Assembly (NCBI GenBank): GCA_964395095.1
Contig: CAYMZZ010000009.1
Coordinates: 124,001-188,000 of the forward strand
From: CAYMZZ01 sp964395095
Lineage (GTDB): Bacteria > Bacteroidota > Bacteroidia > Chitinophagales > Chitinophagaceae
DNA: 64,000 nt
Reading direction: 5' to 3'
The translations under genes and the position numbers were made by a program. Under the pieces are notes generated by a model. It was not told the origin of the DNA and ran no database searches. It saw only the letters and a program-made list of their open reading frames with translations. Shown in pieces: positions 6,710 to 14,516 of this stretch (its first letter is position 1; each line of letters opens with the position of its first letter).

Positions 6710-7714
6710 TTATTGCTTTATAAACTTACCAGTCACTATCCCCCCATCACTATCCTCTATCTGCACAAGATAAGTGCCAGCGGAGAGATGGCTCAGCTTC
6801 ATCTGATAGGTTGTTTTATTCCCAACGTTGATGTAACTCAGCATTACGCCTGAATTATTAATCAGCCTGATGGTTTTGATCAATGTACTTCCATCGTTTG
6901 ACCTGACGGTGAGATAATCGGTGGCCGGGTTGGGGTAGATAGCGAGCATTGTCTTTTCCTTCCTGTTCAATTTTACCATCACTACCTGCGAATAGGTTCT
7001 CTTTCCGTCGATATCTTCCTGCATTACCCGGTAGGTATGTAATCCGTTGGAGAGGTGGTAATCCATGAAGCTGTAGTTATTAGGCCCGGCAGTGTTTTGG
7101 GCGGGTAGCAGGTTGCTGATGGGTGCCCATTGATCGTTTATCTTTTTTTCTACCCTAAACCCTGCCACATTATATTCGTTGGCGGTTATCCATTTCAGCT
7201 CTGCATCTTCGCCTGTAAGTGACGCTGACACATGTACCCAGTTCAGGGGCAGGGCAGCATGTATTTGCGCCAGTGTGCTTTCCCAAAGAACAAGACTGGT
7301 CACATTTGTTTCCACAAAATTGCTATCCGTATCAATTGTAAGAGAGGGGTAGGCATTCCATAAGGATCCATTGTATGCATTTAATGCCAACTGATTTTCG
7401 GCTATACCGTTCAGTTCGCTTTCTTCGTAATAGAGACGTACCTGGCCGGTGAATGGGGATATAGCCTGGTTAAAATAATACACCCGGTTGATATGTGTGC
7501 CGGTTGCCGGGTGAGTTACTATTGCACTTTTTTGCAGGTTATTTGCATTGCTCAAAGTATAATTGGCCGATGGCTTCAGTACCAGGCCATCCATCGCTAC
7601 AATAGCTCCTTGCTCAATAGATATAGTGGCATTACCGTTAAGGGTAATGATAGGTTGCGCCTGAAGGATTGAGGCAATAGCAAATAATGCGGAAACCAGT
7701 ACAATTCTTTTCAC
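6710..7714 (-). CDS. secreted protein with type IX secretion (T9SS type A) sorting tail
   Basis: The protein has 334 residues from a GTG start at 7714, chosen because it opens a clean signal peptide (MKRIVLV...ILQAQ) and no ATG lies nearby. The body is beta-rich with a fibronectin-like stretch (AELKWITANEYNVAGFRVEKK) common in Bacteroidota surface proteins. The last 80 residues form a T9SS C-terminal domain: the IYPNPATDYLTVRS motif, the LINNSGVML segment, LSAGTYLVQI and a final short basic strand (GKFIKQ). Family knowledge says this tail directs transport across the outer membrane by the Por secretion machinery, with removal of the tail. It probably works at the cell surface or in the matrix; no catalytic domain is visible. 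Confidence 0.9.
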   Translation of the reverse strand: MKRIVLVSALFAIASILQAQPIITLNGNATISIEQGAIVAMDGLVLKPSANYTLSNANNLQKSAIVTHPATGTHINRVYYFNQAISPFTGQVRLYYEESELNGIAENQLALNAYNGSLWNAYPSLTIDTDSNFVETNVTSLVLWESTLAQIHAALPLNWVHVSASLTGEDAELKWITANEYNVAGFRVEKKINDQWAPISNLLPAQNTAGPNNYSFMDYHLSNGLHTYRVMQEDIDGKRTYSQVVMVKLNRKEKTMLAIYPNPATDYLTVRSNDGSTLIKTIRLINNSGVMLSYINVGNKTTYQMKLSHLSAGTYLVQIEDSDGGIVTGKFIKQ

Positions 7715-7809
7715 TTCTTAATTTTTTATTCTATTACATAACTATAATATCCACAGAATTTCAGACCAGTGGCTTAGTTTATAAAGTATGCTGTTTTATA
7801 GTAGCCTTT

Positions 7810-7850
7810 GGTAAAGCCGGCAGGATTTTCCTGCCGGCGCGGGCTTTACC
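7810..7850 (-). terminator. large nested hairpin downstream of the lipocalin-like genes
   Basis: Two nested inverted repeats occur: GGTAAAGC (7810) with GCTTTACC (ends 7850) enclosing GCCGGCAGGA-ttt-TCCTGCCGGC (7816-7838). It lies 52 nt beyond the stop of the minus-strand lipoprotein gene and before the start of the T9SS-tailed gene. It could separate the two transcription units. Confidence 0.6.
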
Positions 7851-7902
7851 ATTTATCAACCGTGTCCATGAATGCTGATTGTATTCGTATCTTACTCAGT
7901 CT

Positions 7903-8316
7903 TTAAGGATTTTTGCTGAACGAGACAGTTGCCTTTGCTTCCGGGAAATAAAGCGACAGCTCCTGGTTGCTGACATTTTTAATTTCCAGTTCCGCATTAG
8001 AGGTGAATCCAGATAGGAAAACCTTTTTTTCATCTTCCACAATACTGTACCCCGTTTCTTCAACTTGCGCCTTGCAGGAAGATCCGGACAGTGTAAAAAT
8101 TACCGAGGTAAATATTTTGTTTTGTGTGAACTCGTAATAAGTTTTCTTCTCGCAACTATTTGCCGGATAGTTGATAGTTCCGTCATCAAGCTCCACTTTT
8201 TTTAAGTACCACCTACCGACAATCAGATCGGCATACTTAGGCGCTGGGTCTTCTTTGCTGCAACCGATGATTGAAGCAGAAAGCAAAAGCAGCATCATTA
8301 GCTTTGTTAAATTCAT
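7903..8316 (-). CDS. lipocalin-like lipoprotein (paralogue 3 of 3)
   Basis: The protein has 137 residues. The lipobox SIIGCSKED places the mature N-terminal Cys near residue 19. The conserved order GRWYLKKVELDDGT, a pair of Cys (one before EKKTYYEF, one in GSSCKA) and a chain of short beta strands resembles Pfam lipocalin-like domains of Bacteroidota. It shares the tract CSKED-APKYADLI with its upstream neighbour, so the two are recent duplicates. It is last in a run of four minus-strand genes (16-nt gap). It probably sits as a periplasmic or outer-membrane lipoprotein; the ligand is unknown. Confidence 0.85.
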   Translation of the reverse strand: MNLTKLMMLLLLSASIIGCSKEDPAPKYADLIVGRWYLKKVELDDGTINYPANSCEKKTYYEFTQNKIFTSVIFTLSGSSCKAQVEETGYSIVEDEKKVFLSGFTSNAELEIKNVSNQELSLYFPEAKATVSFSKNP

Positions 8317-8332
8317 TTTTATCTTATTTTGT

Positions 8333-8755
8333 TTAGAAGGCTTTTTCGAGCTTATAGGTGGCTTTTGCGGGCGGAATATATAACTCCATCAGCTTTGTAT
8401 CCAGTTTCAAAATGTCCAGAACTTCACTGTTTATGCCATCGGATATCATTACCTTTTTTTCTTCTTCTGCCATGATATAGGGCCCTTCTACTATAGCGGG
8501 CTTGCATAAGTCGCCACTTTCGGAGTATGTAATGAGCGAAAATTCGCCGCTCTTTGTAAATTCAAAGAACGATTTCTTTTCACAGCTATTCTGGGGAATA
8601 TAGGAAGTGCCATCATCAAAAGCCGCTTCCCTGATGTACCATTTGCCAATGATCAAATCGGCGTATTTTGGCGCTGCATCTTCTTTGCTGCAGGAAACTA
8701 AAATGGTACAAAGCAGTAAAACAATTGTGAGCTTTGATATGTGAATCATTTTCAT
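8333..8755 (-). CDS. lipocalin-like lipoprotein (paralogue 2 of 3)
   Basis: The protein has 140 residues with lipobox ILVSCSKED. The tracts APKYADLIIGKWYIRE, SCEKKSFFEFT and LCKPAIVEGPY align with both neighbours, including the two Cys after the lipid anchor that may form a disulphide. It starts 2 nt after the stop of the upstream paralogue, so the genes are almost certainly co-transcribed. The fold assignment (small beta-barrel, lipocalin-like) is by family resemblance; no enzymatic residues are seen. Confidence 0.85.
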   Translation of the reverse strand: MKMIHISKLTIVLLLCTILVSCSKEDAAPKYADLIIGKWYIREAAFDDGTSYIPQNSCEKKSFFEFTKSGEFSLITYSESGDLCKPAIVEGPYIMAEEEKKVMISDGINSEVLDILKLDTKLMELYIPPAKATYKLEKAF

Positions 8756-8757
8756 AC

Positions 8758-9168
8758 TTATTTTTTGAATGTGATGATATAGTTGGCGGAATTGGATAGT
8801 TCCAGCATTTTATCGGTAAGCGTTTTTACTTCATACGATCCGGTTATCAGCCCGTCTTCTGTTGTCACTTTCAACTCTTTTCCATTATCCAAAAGCTCGT
8901 AGGTGGCTGCGTTCAATGTGGGTTTGCACTCTCCCATACTTATGGCGTAGTTGACATTGGTGAGGCTCCCGTCTTTTTTGAAGTCGAAATAGCTTTTTAT
9001 TTCGCAACTGGTAGCGACATCTACAACTCCATCAGGGCTGGTGGTTTTTTCCAGGTACCATCTTCCTTGCAGCAATTCATAGGGAGAAGCTGTTGCTTCC
9101 TGTTTGTCTTTGCTGCACGAAACGAAGAGCAGGGAGGAGATAATTGTGGCGAGGATAAATCTTTTCAT
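8758..9168 (-). CDS. lipocalin-like lipoprotein (paralogue 1 of 3)
   Basis: The protein has 136 residues with lipobox LLFVSCSKD. It is the most diverged of the three paralogues but keeps LLQGRWYLEK, SCEIKSYFDF and the second Cys in GECKP. It follows the surface protein at 9208-10305 by 39 nt and precedes the second paralogue by 2 nt. The tandem array probably arose by successive duplication and may provide several surface lipoproteins with different ligand or antigen properties. Confidence 0.85.
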   Translation of the reverse strand: MKRFILATIISSLLFVSCSKDKQEATASPYELLQGRWYLEKTTSPDGVVDVATSCEIKSYFDFKKDGSLTNVNYAISMGECKPTLNAATYELLDNGKELKVTTEDGLITGSYEVKTLTDKMLELSNSANYIITFKK

Positions 9169-9207
9169 AAATAAGGTTTATTCAATTGTTTTTATTGGGG
9201 AGAAAAG

Positions 9208-10305
9208 TTAATTGCGTAGAACGGTGATAAAAAAGAGAGTACCTTTTAGCGTGCCGGCCGCGCCGGTTTGGTTATGAAACTGAACAAATACCCTGTCATC
9301 GGATGCTTCCAGTGCGCCAATTGTAATATTTACCCTGGCCCATTGAATACTTAGTGGATCTGCCTCTACATTTGAGAGCATTACCCGCATATCGTCAGCG
9401 TCAGAAAAGGGTGGCAGGTTGAGCCATACGCCGGCTACTGCATTCACACCAATGCCCATATCAACATTCAGAGCGCTGAAGCCCATGCTCAGTGAAGAGG
9501 GCCCATTGCTGGATACCGAGCCTTTTCCATCCACTGTAAGTGAGCCTGCGTCAATGTTTCCGGTTACCTGTAAATTTCCGCCCATGCGACTGTTGCCGTC
9601 ATACACTCTAAACCTGAATGCTGCATCAGGCAGGCCACCAATGGCTGAGTTGCCTGTGGCATGAAATTCTCCTCCTATTCTGGCGTTGCCATCGTAAACG
9701 CGCAAGCGATAGTTGTCGTCGGTAGCACCGCCTACAGCAAATTTTACATCGGCCCGCATGGCTGAAGTGGCCCGTATATTGGCCGATGACACTTCCTGGT
9801 AGGCAATAAAATTCCCCTGCGCCATCAGGTCGCCGGTAAATGTGCCATCGCCTGCAAAATAGCTGTTGCCATTATTTACATGCAAGCGGAAATTTCCGTT
9901 GTACGGTCCCGGGCCCAACCGAAGGTTACCTGCCACATAACTGTTGGCATTACCCGCTATATCGCCATTTACATGAAGTCGGTATTGAGGGGTGCCTACA
10001 CCGATGCCTACATTTCCATTCTGCGCAATGGAAATACGTTTGGTGCCATTTGTCCAAAGGTCAAGCCCCTTGTAGCCAATGCCCGGCGGAAACTGGTTGC
10101 TGGTAATACCGGCCTGGTAAGGCGAAGCCCCAAATAACAAGGCCGCGCTATCCAATTCACCAAGGTTGGCTCCTCCATGGTCCACTACGATTGACCCGTT
10201 TACAGAAAGTTTCTTTGTGGGGTTGACAACACCAATGCCTACATTCTGTGCAGATAGCCACATGCTAACGACAAGAAGAGGAAGAAGCGTAAGTATCTTT
10301 TTCAT
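9208..10305 (-). CDS. exported repetitive protein with tail-fibre-like GIG..P..L.V.G motifs
   Basis: The protein has 365 residues with signal peptide MKKILTLLPLL...LSAQ. Directly after it comes NVGIGVVNPTKKLSVNGSI. Related motifs recur (NVGIGVGTPQYRLHVNGDI, FRLHVNNGNSYFAGD, YRLRVYDGNARIGG, FRFRVYDGNSRMGG). This beta-repeat style is common in large Bacteroidota surface proteins and resembles phage tail-fibre shafts. The final 100 residues form a separate, less repetitive domain. There is no T9SS tail. It is first gene of the run down to 7903 and has a good promoter just upstream at 10325-10356. Confidence 0.85.
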   Translation of the reverse strand: MKKILTLLPLLVVSMWLSAQNVGIGVVNPTKKLSVNGSIVVDHGGANLGELDSAALLFGASPYQAGITSNQFPPGIGYKGLDLWTNGTKRISIAQNGNVGIGVGTPQYRLHVNGDIAGNANSYVAGNLRLGPGPYNGNFRLHVNNGNSYFAGDGTFTGDLMAQGNFIAYQEVSSANIRATSAMRADVKFAVGGATDDNYRLRVYDGNARIGGEFHATGNSAIGGLPDAAFRFRVYDGNSRMGGNLQVTGNIDAGSLTVDGKGSVSSNGPSSLSMGFSALNVDMGIGVNAVAGVWLNLPPFSDADDMRVMLSNVEADPLSIQWARVNITIGALEASDDRVFVQFHNQTGAAGTLKGTLFFITVLRN

Positions 10306-10324
10306 ATTTAAAGTTTATCTGGAC

Positions 10325-10356
10325 CAAAACTATCTACTGGTATAGTCCAGGGCAAT
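10325..10356 (-). promoter_or_regulatory. Bacteroidota-type promoter for the surface-protein/lipoprotein operon
   Basis: On the minus strand, ATTG (10356-10353) is followed by a 20-nt spacer and TAGTTTTG (10332-10325), an exact match to the -7 consensus TANNTTTG. Transcription would begin about 10-15 nt before the start codon at 10305. Confidence 0.6.
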
Positions 10357-10697
10357 GCTTTGTTATCAAGCGGTGGATGCGGGTTACTGGGTGGTAATTT
10401 GCGGAACGGGTGGCAGTTTTGTTACCAGTGCTTAAAAAGCAGAGAAGGTGATGAGTTGCTGTTGGCGACCCGGTGAAAACAGGAAGGAATCTTATACGAA
10501 GGGGGTTGTTGCATTTGTGGGCAAATGCAGAAAAATCATCCTTTCCCGTTTCCTTCCAGTCAGCATCACTAAAGCACCTGGGCGAAAACTTTGGTTTTGG
10601 GATGCAGAAACCCATTGAGCCAGCCGTGAAAAAAAGTATAAAAATTTCAAACAATTGCTATTCGAGGCTGTTCTCTTAGGTTCGATAATTAACATCA
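10357..10697. other. intergenic region without a recognisable gene
   Basis: About 340 bp separate the divergent genes at 10305 (minus) and 10698 (plus). Short open frames on both strands have no signal peptide, no family resemblance and no good start context. No hairpin-plus-T-run or repeat was seen. Confidence 0.5.
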
Positions 10698-10979
10698 ATG
10701 AGGAAAACGGCTGCGATACTACTTTTCCTTTTTGGCCTGGTCCAGGTCGCACCGGCTGTTTACGCCCTGTTCACTGAAACCATTGCCGTATTCGCGATTG
10801 ATGAAGAAAGGGCAGAAGAGAAGATGGAATCGGAAAACAAAGTGACCAGCGATTTCATGGGACATGAAGAGTTGAACGACCTCTTTTCGGCCGCGTTGAT
10901 TACCTTCTTTCAGGATGCCCATTTTTTTTATTCTTCACCGAGACTCGAAAAGGCTACTCCTCCTCCCAATTTCACTTAA
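10698..10979 (+). CDS. small exported protein of unknown function, 93 aa
   Basis: MRKTAAILLFLFGLVQVAPAVYA is a signal peptide or membrane anchor. The mature part is acidic (DEERAEEKMESEN), then amphipathic (LNDLFSAALITFFQDAHFF), and ends in TPPPNFT. Small Bacteroidota proteins with this plan (hydrophobic start, Glu-rich linker, Pro-rich end) often sit beside metal-efflux or stress genes, but no such neighbour is seen here. No function is proposed. Confidence 0.6.
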   Translation: MRKTAAILLFLFGLVQVAPAVYALFTETIAVFAIDEERAEEKMESENKVTSDFMGHEELNDLFSAALITFFQDAHFFYSSPRLEKATPPPNFT

Positions 10980-11204
10980 TATCTCAGCAACTTCTTCGGG
11001 AATGAACGGTTCCGGGCTGTACTTTCTGCCTGCGAACAGTGAAATTTTATCCTGATCTCAATCCCTCTCTTCGGTACCAGGTGAACCTGACAGCGCTGGC
11101 TGCAATAGGGTGTCACGCGAAGTGAAGGAGTTGAATAGCGGGGATATGCCGCATTGACACGCAGAGTACCTGATCAATAATCTTCACGTTAAAATAAAAG
11201 ACAA

Positions 11205-11885
11205 ATGAAAAAGCAATTCAACAAGTTGATTATGTTTGGCAGCATTGTAGCTGCCGGCTTATGTTTCCAGGGTTGTGGTGATGAGCCCAAAGCAGGCGGA
11301 AGCAGTGATGAAGCAAAACAGGCGTCCACGCCCAATGCTGAAGTAGATAAAGTGATCAAGGAATTAGGGTTGCAATATGTGGAGGAAGGCACCCAGGAAA
11401 TAGTTACCTACAATGAAGTGAATGCTGCCCAACAGGCCTGGTGCGACGCGCTGGTAAAGATTGGAAAGCTGCATGAAGAGGGTGGTGATTATAGAGCTTA
11501 TGCAAACCAGGTGTTGAGCGATGCTTATAATTTCGATTACGGAAAAGTATTTTTCAAGCCCACATTGGCTTTTGGTGACCAAACTTTCCGTACGGATAAA
11601 AAAGGGGCACTGGCTTATTTTGTGGGCGGCGACCCCGATTATCCGGGTGATAAAGGTTTTGCACTGGCTCCATGGGTAAAAGCGAGGTACGATAATCTGG
11701 GCAGCGATAATCAGGGTATACAGATCTATGGTTCTGTTGCGATCACGATGGGGAATGTGTGGGTAACTGGTAAGGACGGTACTGAGGTAATGGTAGACAA
11801 AACCTTTGTATTTAAAAAGGGGAAAGATGGCAAACTGCGTTTGATCGTACACAAATCTTCCCTGCCTTTTGATCCTTCGAAATAA
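11205..11885 (+). CDS. lipoprotein with a probable NTF2/SnoaL-like domain
   Basis: The protein has 226 residues with signal and lipobox GLCFQGCGDE, then a polar Ser/Glu linker. Residues 65-226 contain AQQAWCDALVKIGKLHEEGGDYRAYANQVL, a segment with KVFFKPTLAFG, and AITMGNVWVTGKDG...VDKTFVFKKGKDGKLRLIVHKSSLPF. The order of an N-terminal helix pair followed by a curved beta-sheet ending in a KTFVFKK...LRIVxHKSSLPF strand pair suggests an NTF2-like fold. Similar proteins have sometimes carried an unsupported phosphoribosyl-AMP cyclohydrolase label in databases (from memory); no catalytic motif of that enzyme is seen here. It stands alone between a 225-bp gap and the convergent ROK gene. Confidence 0.8.
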   Translation: MKKQFNKLIMFGSIVAAGLCFQGCGDEPKAGGSSDEAKQASTPNAEVDKVIKELGLQYVEEGTQEIVTYNEVNAAQQAWCDALVKIGKLHEEGGDYRAYANQVLSDAYNFDYGKVFFKPTLAFGDQTFRTDKKGALAYFVGGDPDYPGDKGFALAPWVKARYDNLGSDNQGIQIYGSVAITMGNVWVTGKDGTEVMVDKTFVFKKGKDGKLRLIVHKSSLPFDPSK

Positions 11886-11925
11886 ACGGACTGTTGCTAA
11901 CCAAACTTAAAAATAATGACAGCCG

Positions 11926-13158
11926 CTACACGGCAATCACCTTTCTTCGAGCGATGAGGCAGGCGCCGACCACGCCTGCCTTTTCGCCAAGTTTGGATAC
12001 TTTGAGTTGGGTATCGTTGTTGACGAGGCTGAGCGAAAATTTATTAATCGCGCTTTTGGCGGGCAGGCGCAGGTAATCGCCGGTTTCGGAGAGGGTGCCT
12101 CCGAGGATGACCAACTCGGGATTGAAGATATTGATCAATACGGATAATGCTCTTCCCAACATCTCCCCCATTTCCGACAGCAGCTCAATAACCAGTACGT
12201 CTTCCTGCCGGGCTGCTTCAATCAGGTCTTCCAGTTTCAGGTTTTCGATATTCTTGCAGTTCTTGGTGAGGATGGAGGTGGCCCCGCTATTCAGTTTTTC
12301 CTTCACTTTGCGCACCAGGGCCTGGCCGGAGATCTCCGTTTCGAGGCATCCTTTTTTACCGCAGCCACAAAGAATACTGTTGTCGAAAAAAGGGATATGC
12401 CCAAACTCGCCGCTGAAACCGCTTTTGCCATAATACAGTTTTCCATCGATGATGATACCGGAGCCGGTACCATAGTCGAGGTTGATGAAGATAACATTGC
12501 GTTCATCGGCCACTACACCCTGCTCATATTCCCCGAGTGCCATGGCATTGGCATCATTTTCCAAAAAAGTGCGGATACCTGTTTCTTCCTCGATTATGCT
12601 CGCCAGGGGCTCTTCCTGGAAATGAAAATAGCTATAGCTATAGCCGGTGATATTATTTACCCGGCCCGACAGGTTGATGCCCATGCCCAGGATCTTCGAT
12701 TTGTTGATACCTCTGTCTTTGATGAATTTGATGATGCTTTGGATCAGGGTGCTGAGCGATTGCTGTGTGTTTTCGAGTGAATAGGGAATTTTTTCCTCCA
12801 GCTTGATAATGTGTTTATTGAAATCGAGTAAGCCAATATTGATATAATAGCGCTTCACATCCACCCCAATAAAATAACAGGCATTACCGGCCAAACCATA
12901 GGTATTGGCCCGGCGCCCGCCGGTTGATTTGATCTTACCCAGGTCCACCAACAGGCCTTCCTTTATGAGGGTATTCACCAGGCTGGTTACTTTGGGAACG
13001 CTCATGTTGAGATTGCGCGAGAGTTCCGGAATGGTGAGACTGTCCATCTCATCCAGAATTTTGATAATCAGTTTCTTAACCGATTTATTCTTATTTGCCA
13101 CCCCTCCGGCCAAAAGGTCTTCTGAAAAGAACTCAGATATGGCGGTTTTTGATTTCAT
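11926..13158 (-). CDS. ROK-family transcriptional regulator (NagC/Mlc-like) with intact sugar-kinase motifs
   Basis: The protein has 410 residues. Residues 27-85 form a winged helix-turn-helix (TIPELSRNLNMSVPKVTSLVNTLIKEGLL, then the wing STGGRRANTYGL). Residues 93-405 form the ROK domain: IGVD phosphate motif, FLENDANAM with Asp202 as the usual catalytic base, IFINLDYGTGSGIIIDG, EFGH (Glu251, His254) and the zinc-binding CGCGKKGC (Cys264, 266, 271). ROK repressors bind a sugar or sugar phosphate and release DNA. The retained kinase residues mean sugar phosphorylation cannot be excluded. It is divergent from the epimerase operon across 146 bp containing an 18-bp near-palindrome, and is the obvious regulator of the 13.3-33 kb locus. 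Confidence 0.92.
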   Translation of the reverse strand: MKSKTAISEFFSEDLLAGGVANKNKSVKKLIIKILDEMDSLTIPELSRNLNMSVPKVTSLVNTLIKEGLLVDLGKIKSTGGRRANTYGLAGNACYFIGVDVKRYYINIGLLDFNKHIIKLEEKIPYSLENTQQSLSTLIQSIIKFIKDRGINKSKILGMGINLSGRVNNITGYSYSYFHFQEEPLASIIEEETGIRTFLENDANAMALGEYEQGVVADERNVIFINLDYGTGSGIIIDGKLYYGKSGFSGEFGHIPFFDNSILCGCGKKGCLETEISGQALVRKVKEKLNSGATSILTKNCKNIENLKLEDLIEAARQEDVLVIELLSEMGEMLGRALSVLINIFNPELVILGGTLSETGDYLRLPAKSAINKFSLSLVNNDTQLKVSKLGEKAGVVGACLIARRKVIAV

Positions 13159-13174
13159 GTTTCTAAGATAGTGA

Positions 13175-13182
13175 CAAAATTA
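13175..13182 (-). promoter_or_regulatory. -7 promoter element of the ROK gene
   Basis: TAATTTTG on the minus strand matches TANNTTTG exactly and lies 17-24 nt before the ROK start codon. No good TTTG is found at the expected -33 distance. Confidence 0.45.
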
Positions 13183-13230
13183 CGGAAGCCTTCTGTAGAT
13201 CGGCATGACTGAGTGTAAGCCATTTCAGTA

Positions 13231-13248
13231 ACTAAAAATATTTATAAA
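13231..13248. promoter_or_regulatory. candidate ROK operator, site 1
   Basis: ACTAAAAATATTTATAAA is present here and, identically, at 26242-26259. The core TAAAAATATTTATA is a near-palindrome around AAATATTT with one mismatched symmetric pair. This copy lies between the divergent ROK and epimerase genes, just upstream of a TTTG (13250-13253) that could be the -33 element of the epimerase operon. NagC/Mlc-type ROK sites are likewise A/T-rich palindromes. Confidence 0.65.
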
Positions 13249-13304
13249 GTTTGTCTTTTGTTTAATTTTTTATATTAACTTCAATTTTCTTAATACAGAT
13301 TCTT

Positions 13305-14513
13305 ATGATCGGGGTTGACCAAAACCAGACGACTGCTTACCAGGAAAGATCTGCCAGCTTACAAAAAATGGCCCAGCAATACCGGGCCGAGCTGCTGGAT
13401 AATATCCTGCCTTTCTGGGTGGACTATAGCAAGGATGAGAAAAATGGCGGCTTCTTCACCTGCCTCGATCGCCAGGGCAAAGTATTTGATACCGATAAAT
13501 TCATTTGGCTACAGGGAAGGGAGCTTTGGTGCTTCAGCTATATGTATAACCACATCGAGCCGCGGCAGGAGTGGCTGGATATGGCGCTTCATGGCGCCGC
13601 CTTCCTCGAAAAATATGGCCGCGATGCGCAGGGCAACTGGTATTTTTCCTTAACGGCCGATGGCCGCCCCCTGGTGCAACCCTACAATATCTTCAGCGAT
13701 TGCTTCGCCTGCATGGGCTTTGCCAGCCTCAACAAAGCCACGGGCGATGAGCGCTACAAAAAAATCGCCCTCGAAACTTTTGAAAATATCATCCGCCGAA
13801 AAGATAACTGGAAAGGCCACTTTAATAAGGCTTACCCCGGTACACGCCCCCTCCGCAATTTTTCCCTGCCCATGATTTTGTGCAACCTGGCTTTGGAACT
13901 GGAGCACATTATTGGCACAGAAAGAGTGAACGGTTTTATTCCCTCGGTTGTACAGGAAGTAATGGAAGTGTTTTATCAACCTGAATCGGGATTGATCCTC
14001 GAAAACGTGAACCCCGATGGCAGTTTTGCGGATTGCTTTGAAGGCCGCCTGCTCAATCCAGGGCATGCCATCGAAGCCATGTGGTTTATCATGGACCTGG
14101 GCGAAAGACTGCATGACAAAGCGCTGATTGAAAAAGCCTGCCAGATCACCCTGCGCACCCTTGAATATGGCTGGGACAAAGAATACGGCGGCATATTTTA
14201 TTTCCTCGATATCAAGGGTAGTCCCACCCAGCAACTGGAATGGGACCAAAAGCTCTGGTGGGTGCATGTGGAAGCCCTGGTGGCCCTGGCCAAAGGCTAT
14301 AAGCTAACCGGCGATACCCGCTGTGCGGAATGGTTCATGAAACTGCACGAGTATACCTGGAAACATTTTAAAGACAACGAATACGGGGAATGGTTTGGCT
14401 ACCTGAACCGCCGCGGCGAAGTGTTGCTTCCCCTCAAAGGTGGGAAATGGAAAGGATGCTTTCATATTCCCCGCTCCTTATACCAGGTATGGAAAACCCT
14501 GGAAAACCTGTAA
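13305..14513 (+). CDS. N-acylglucosamine 2-epimerase (AGE / renin-binding-protein family)
   Basis: The protein has 402 residues, the usual length for the (alpha/alpha)6-barrel AGE family, which interconverts N-acetylglucosamine and N-acetylmannosamine in the cytoplasm. Visible signatures are LLDNILPFWVDYSKDEKNGGFFT, DKFIWLQGRELWCFSYMYN, YNIFSDCFACMGFA, RLLNPGHAIEAMWFIMDLG with the first catalytic His, and KGCFHIPRSLYQVWK with the second. No signal peptide is present. It is the first gene of the plus-strand operon epimerase, oxidoreductase, SusC, SusD, and faces the ROK regulator. The context supports catabolism of an N-acetylated hexosamine or sialic-acid-derived ManNAc. Homologous cellobiose or mannose 2-epimerases are the alternative activity. 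Confidence 0.9.
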   Translation: MIGVDQNQTTAYQERSASLQKMAQQYRAELLDNILPFWVDYSKDEKNGGFFTCLDRQGKVFDTDKFIWLQGRELWCFSYMYNHIEPRQEWLDMALHGAAFLEKYGRDAQGNWYFSLTADGRPLVQPYNIFSDCFACMGFASLNKATGDERYKKIALETFENIIRRKDNWKGHFNKAYPGTRPLRNFSLPMILCNLALELEHIIGTERVNGFIPSVVQEVMEVFYQPESGLILENVNPDGSFADCFEGRLLNPGHAIEAMWFIMDLGERLHDKALIEKACQITLRTLEYGWDKEYGGIFYFLDIKGSPTQQLEWDQKLWWVHVEALVALAKGYKLTGDTRCAEWFMKLHEYTWKHFKDNEYGEWFGYLNRRGEVLLPLKGGKWKGCFHIPRSLYQVWKTLENL

Positions 14514-14516
14514 GCC

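Noticed and set aside
10334..10654. 106-aa minus-strand frame and 68-aa plus-strand frame in the 10.4-10.7 kb gap
   Set aside because: No signal peptide, no family resemblance, poor start context, and the minus-strand frame overlaps the promoter of the next gene.
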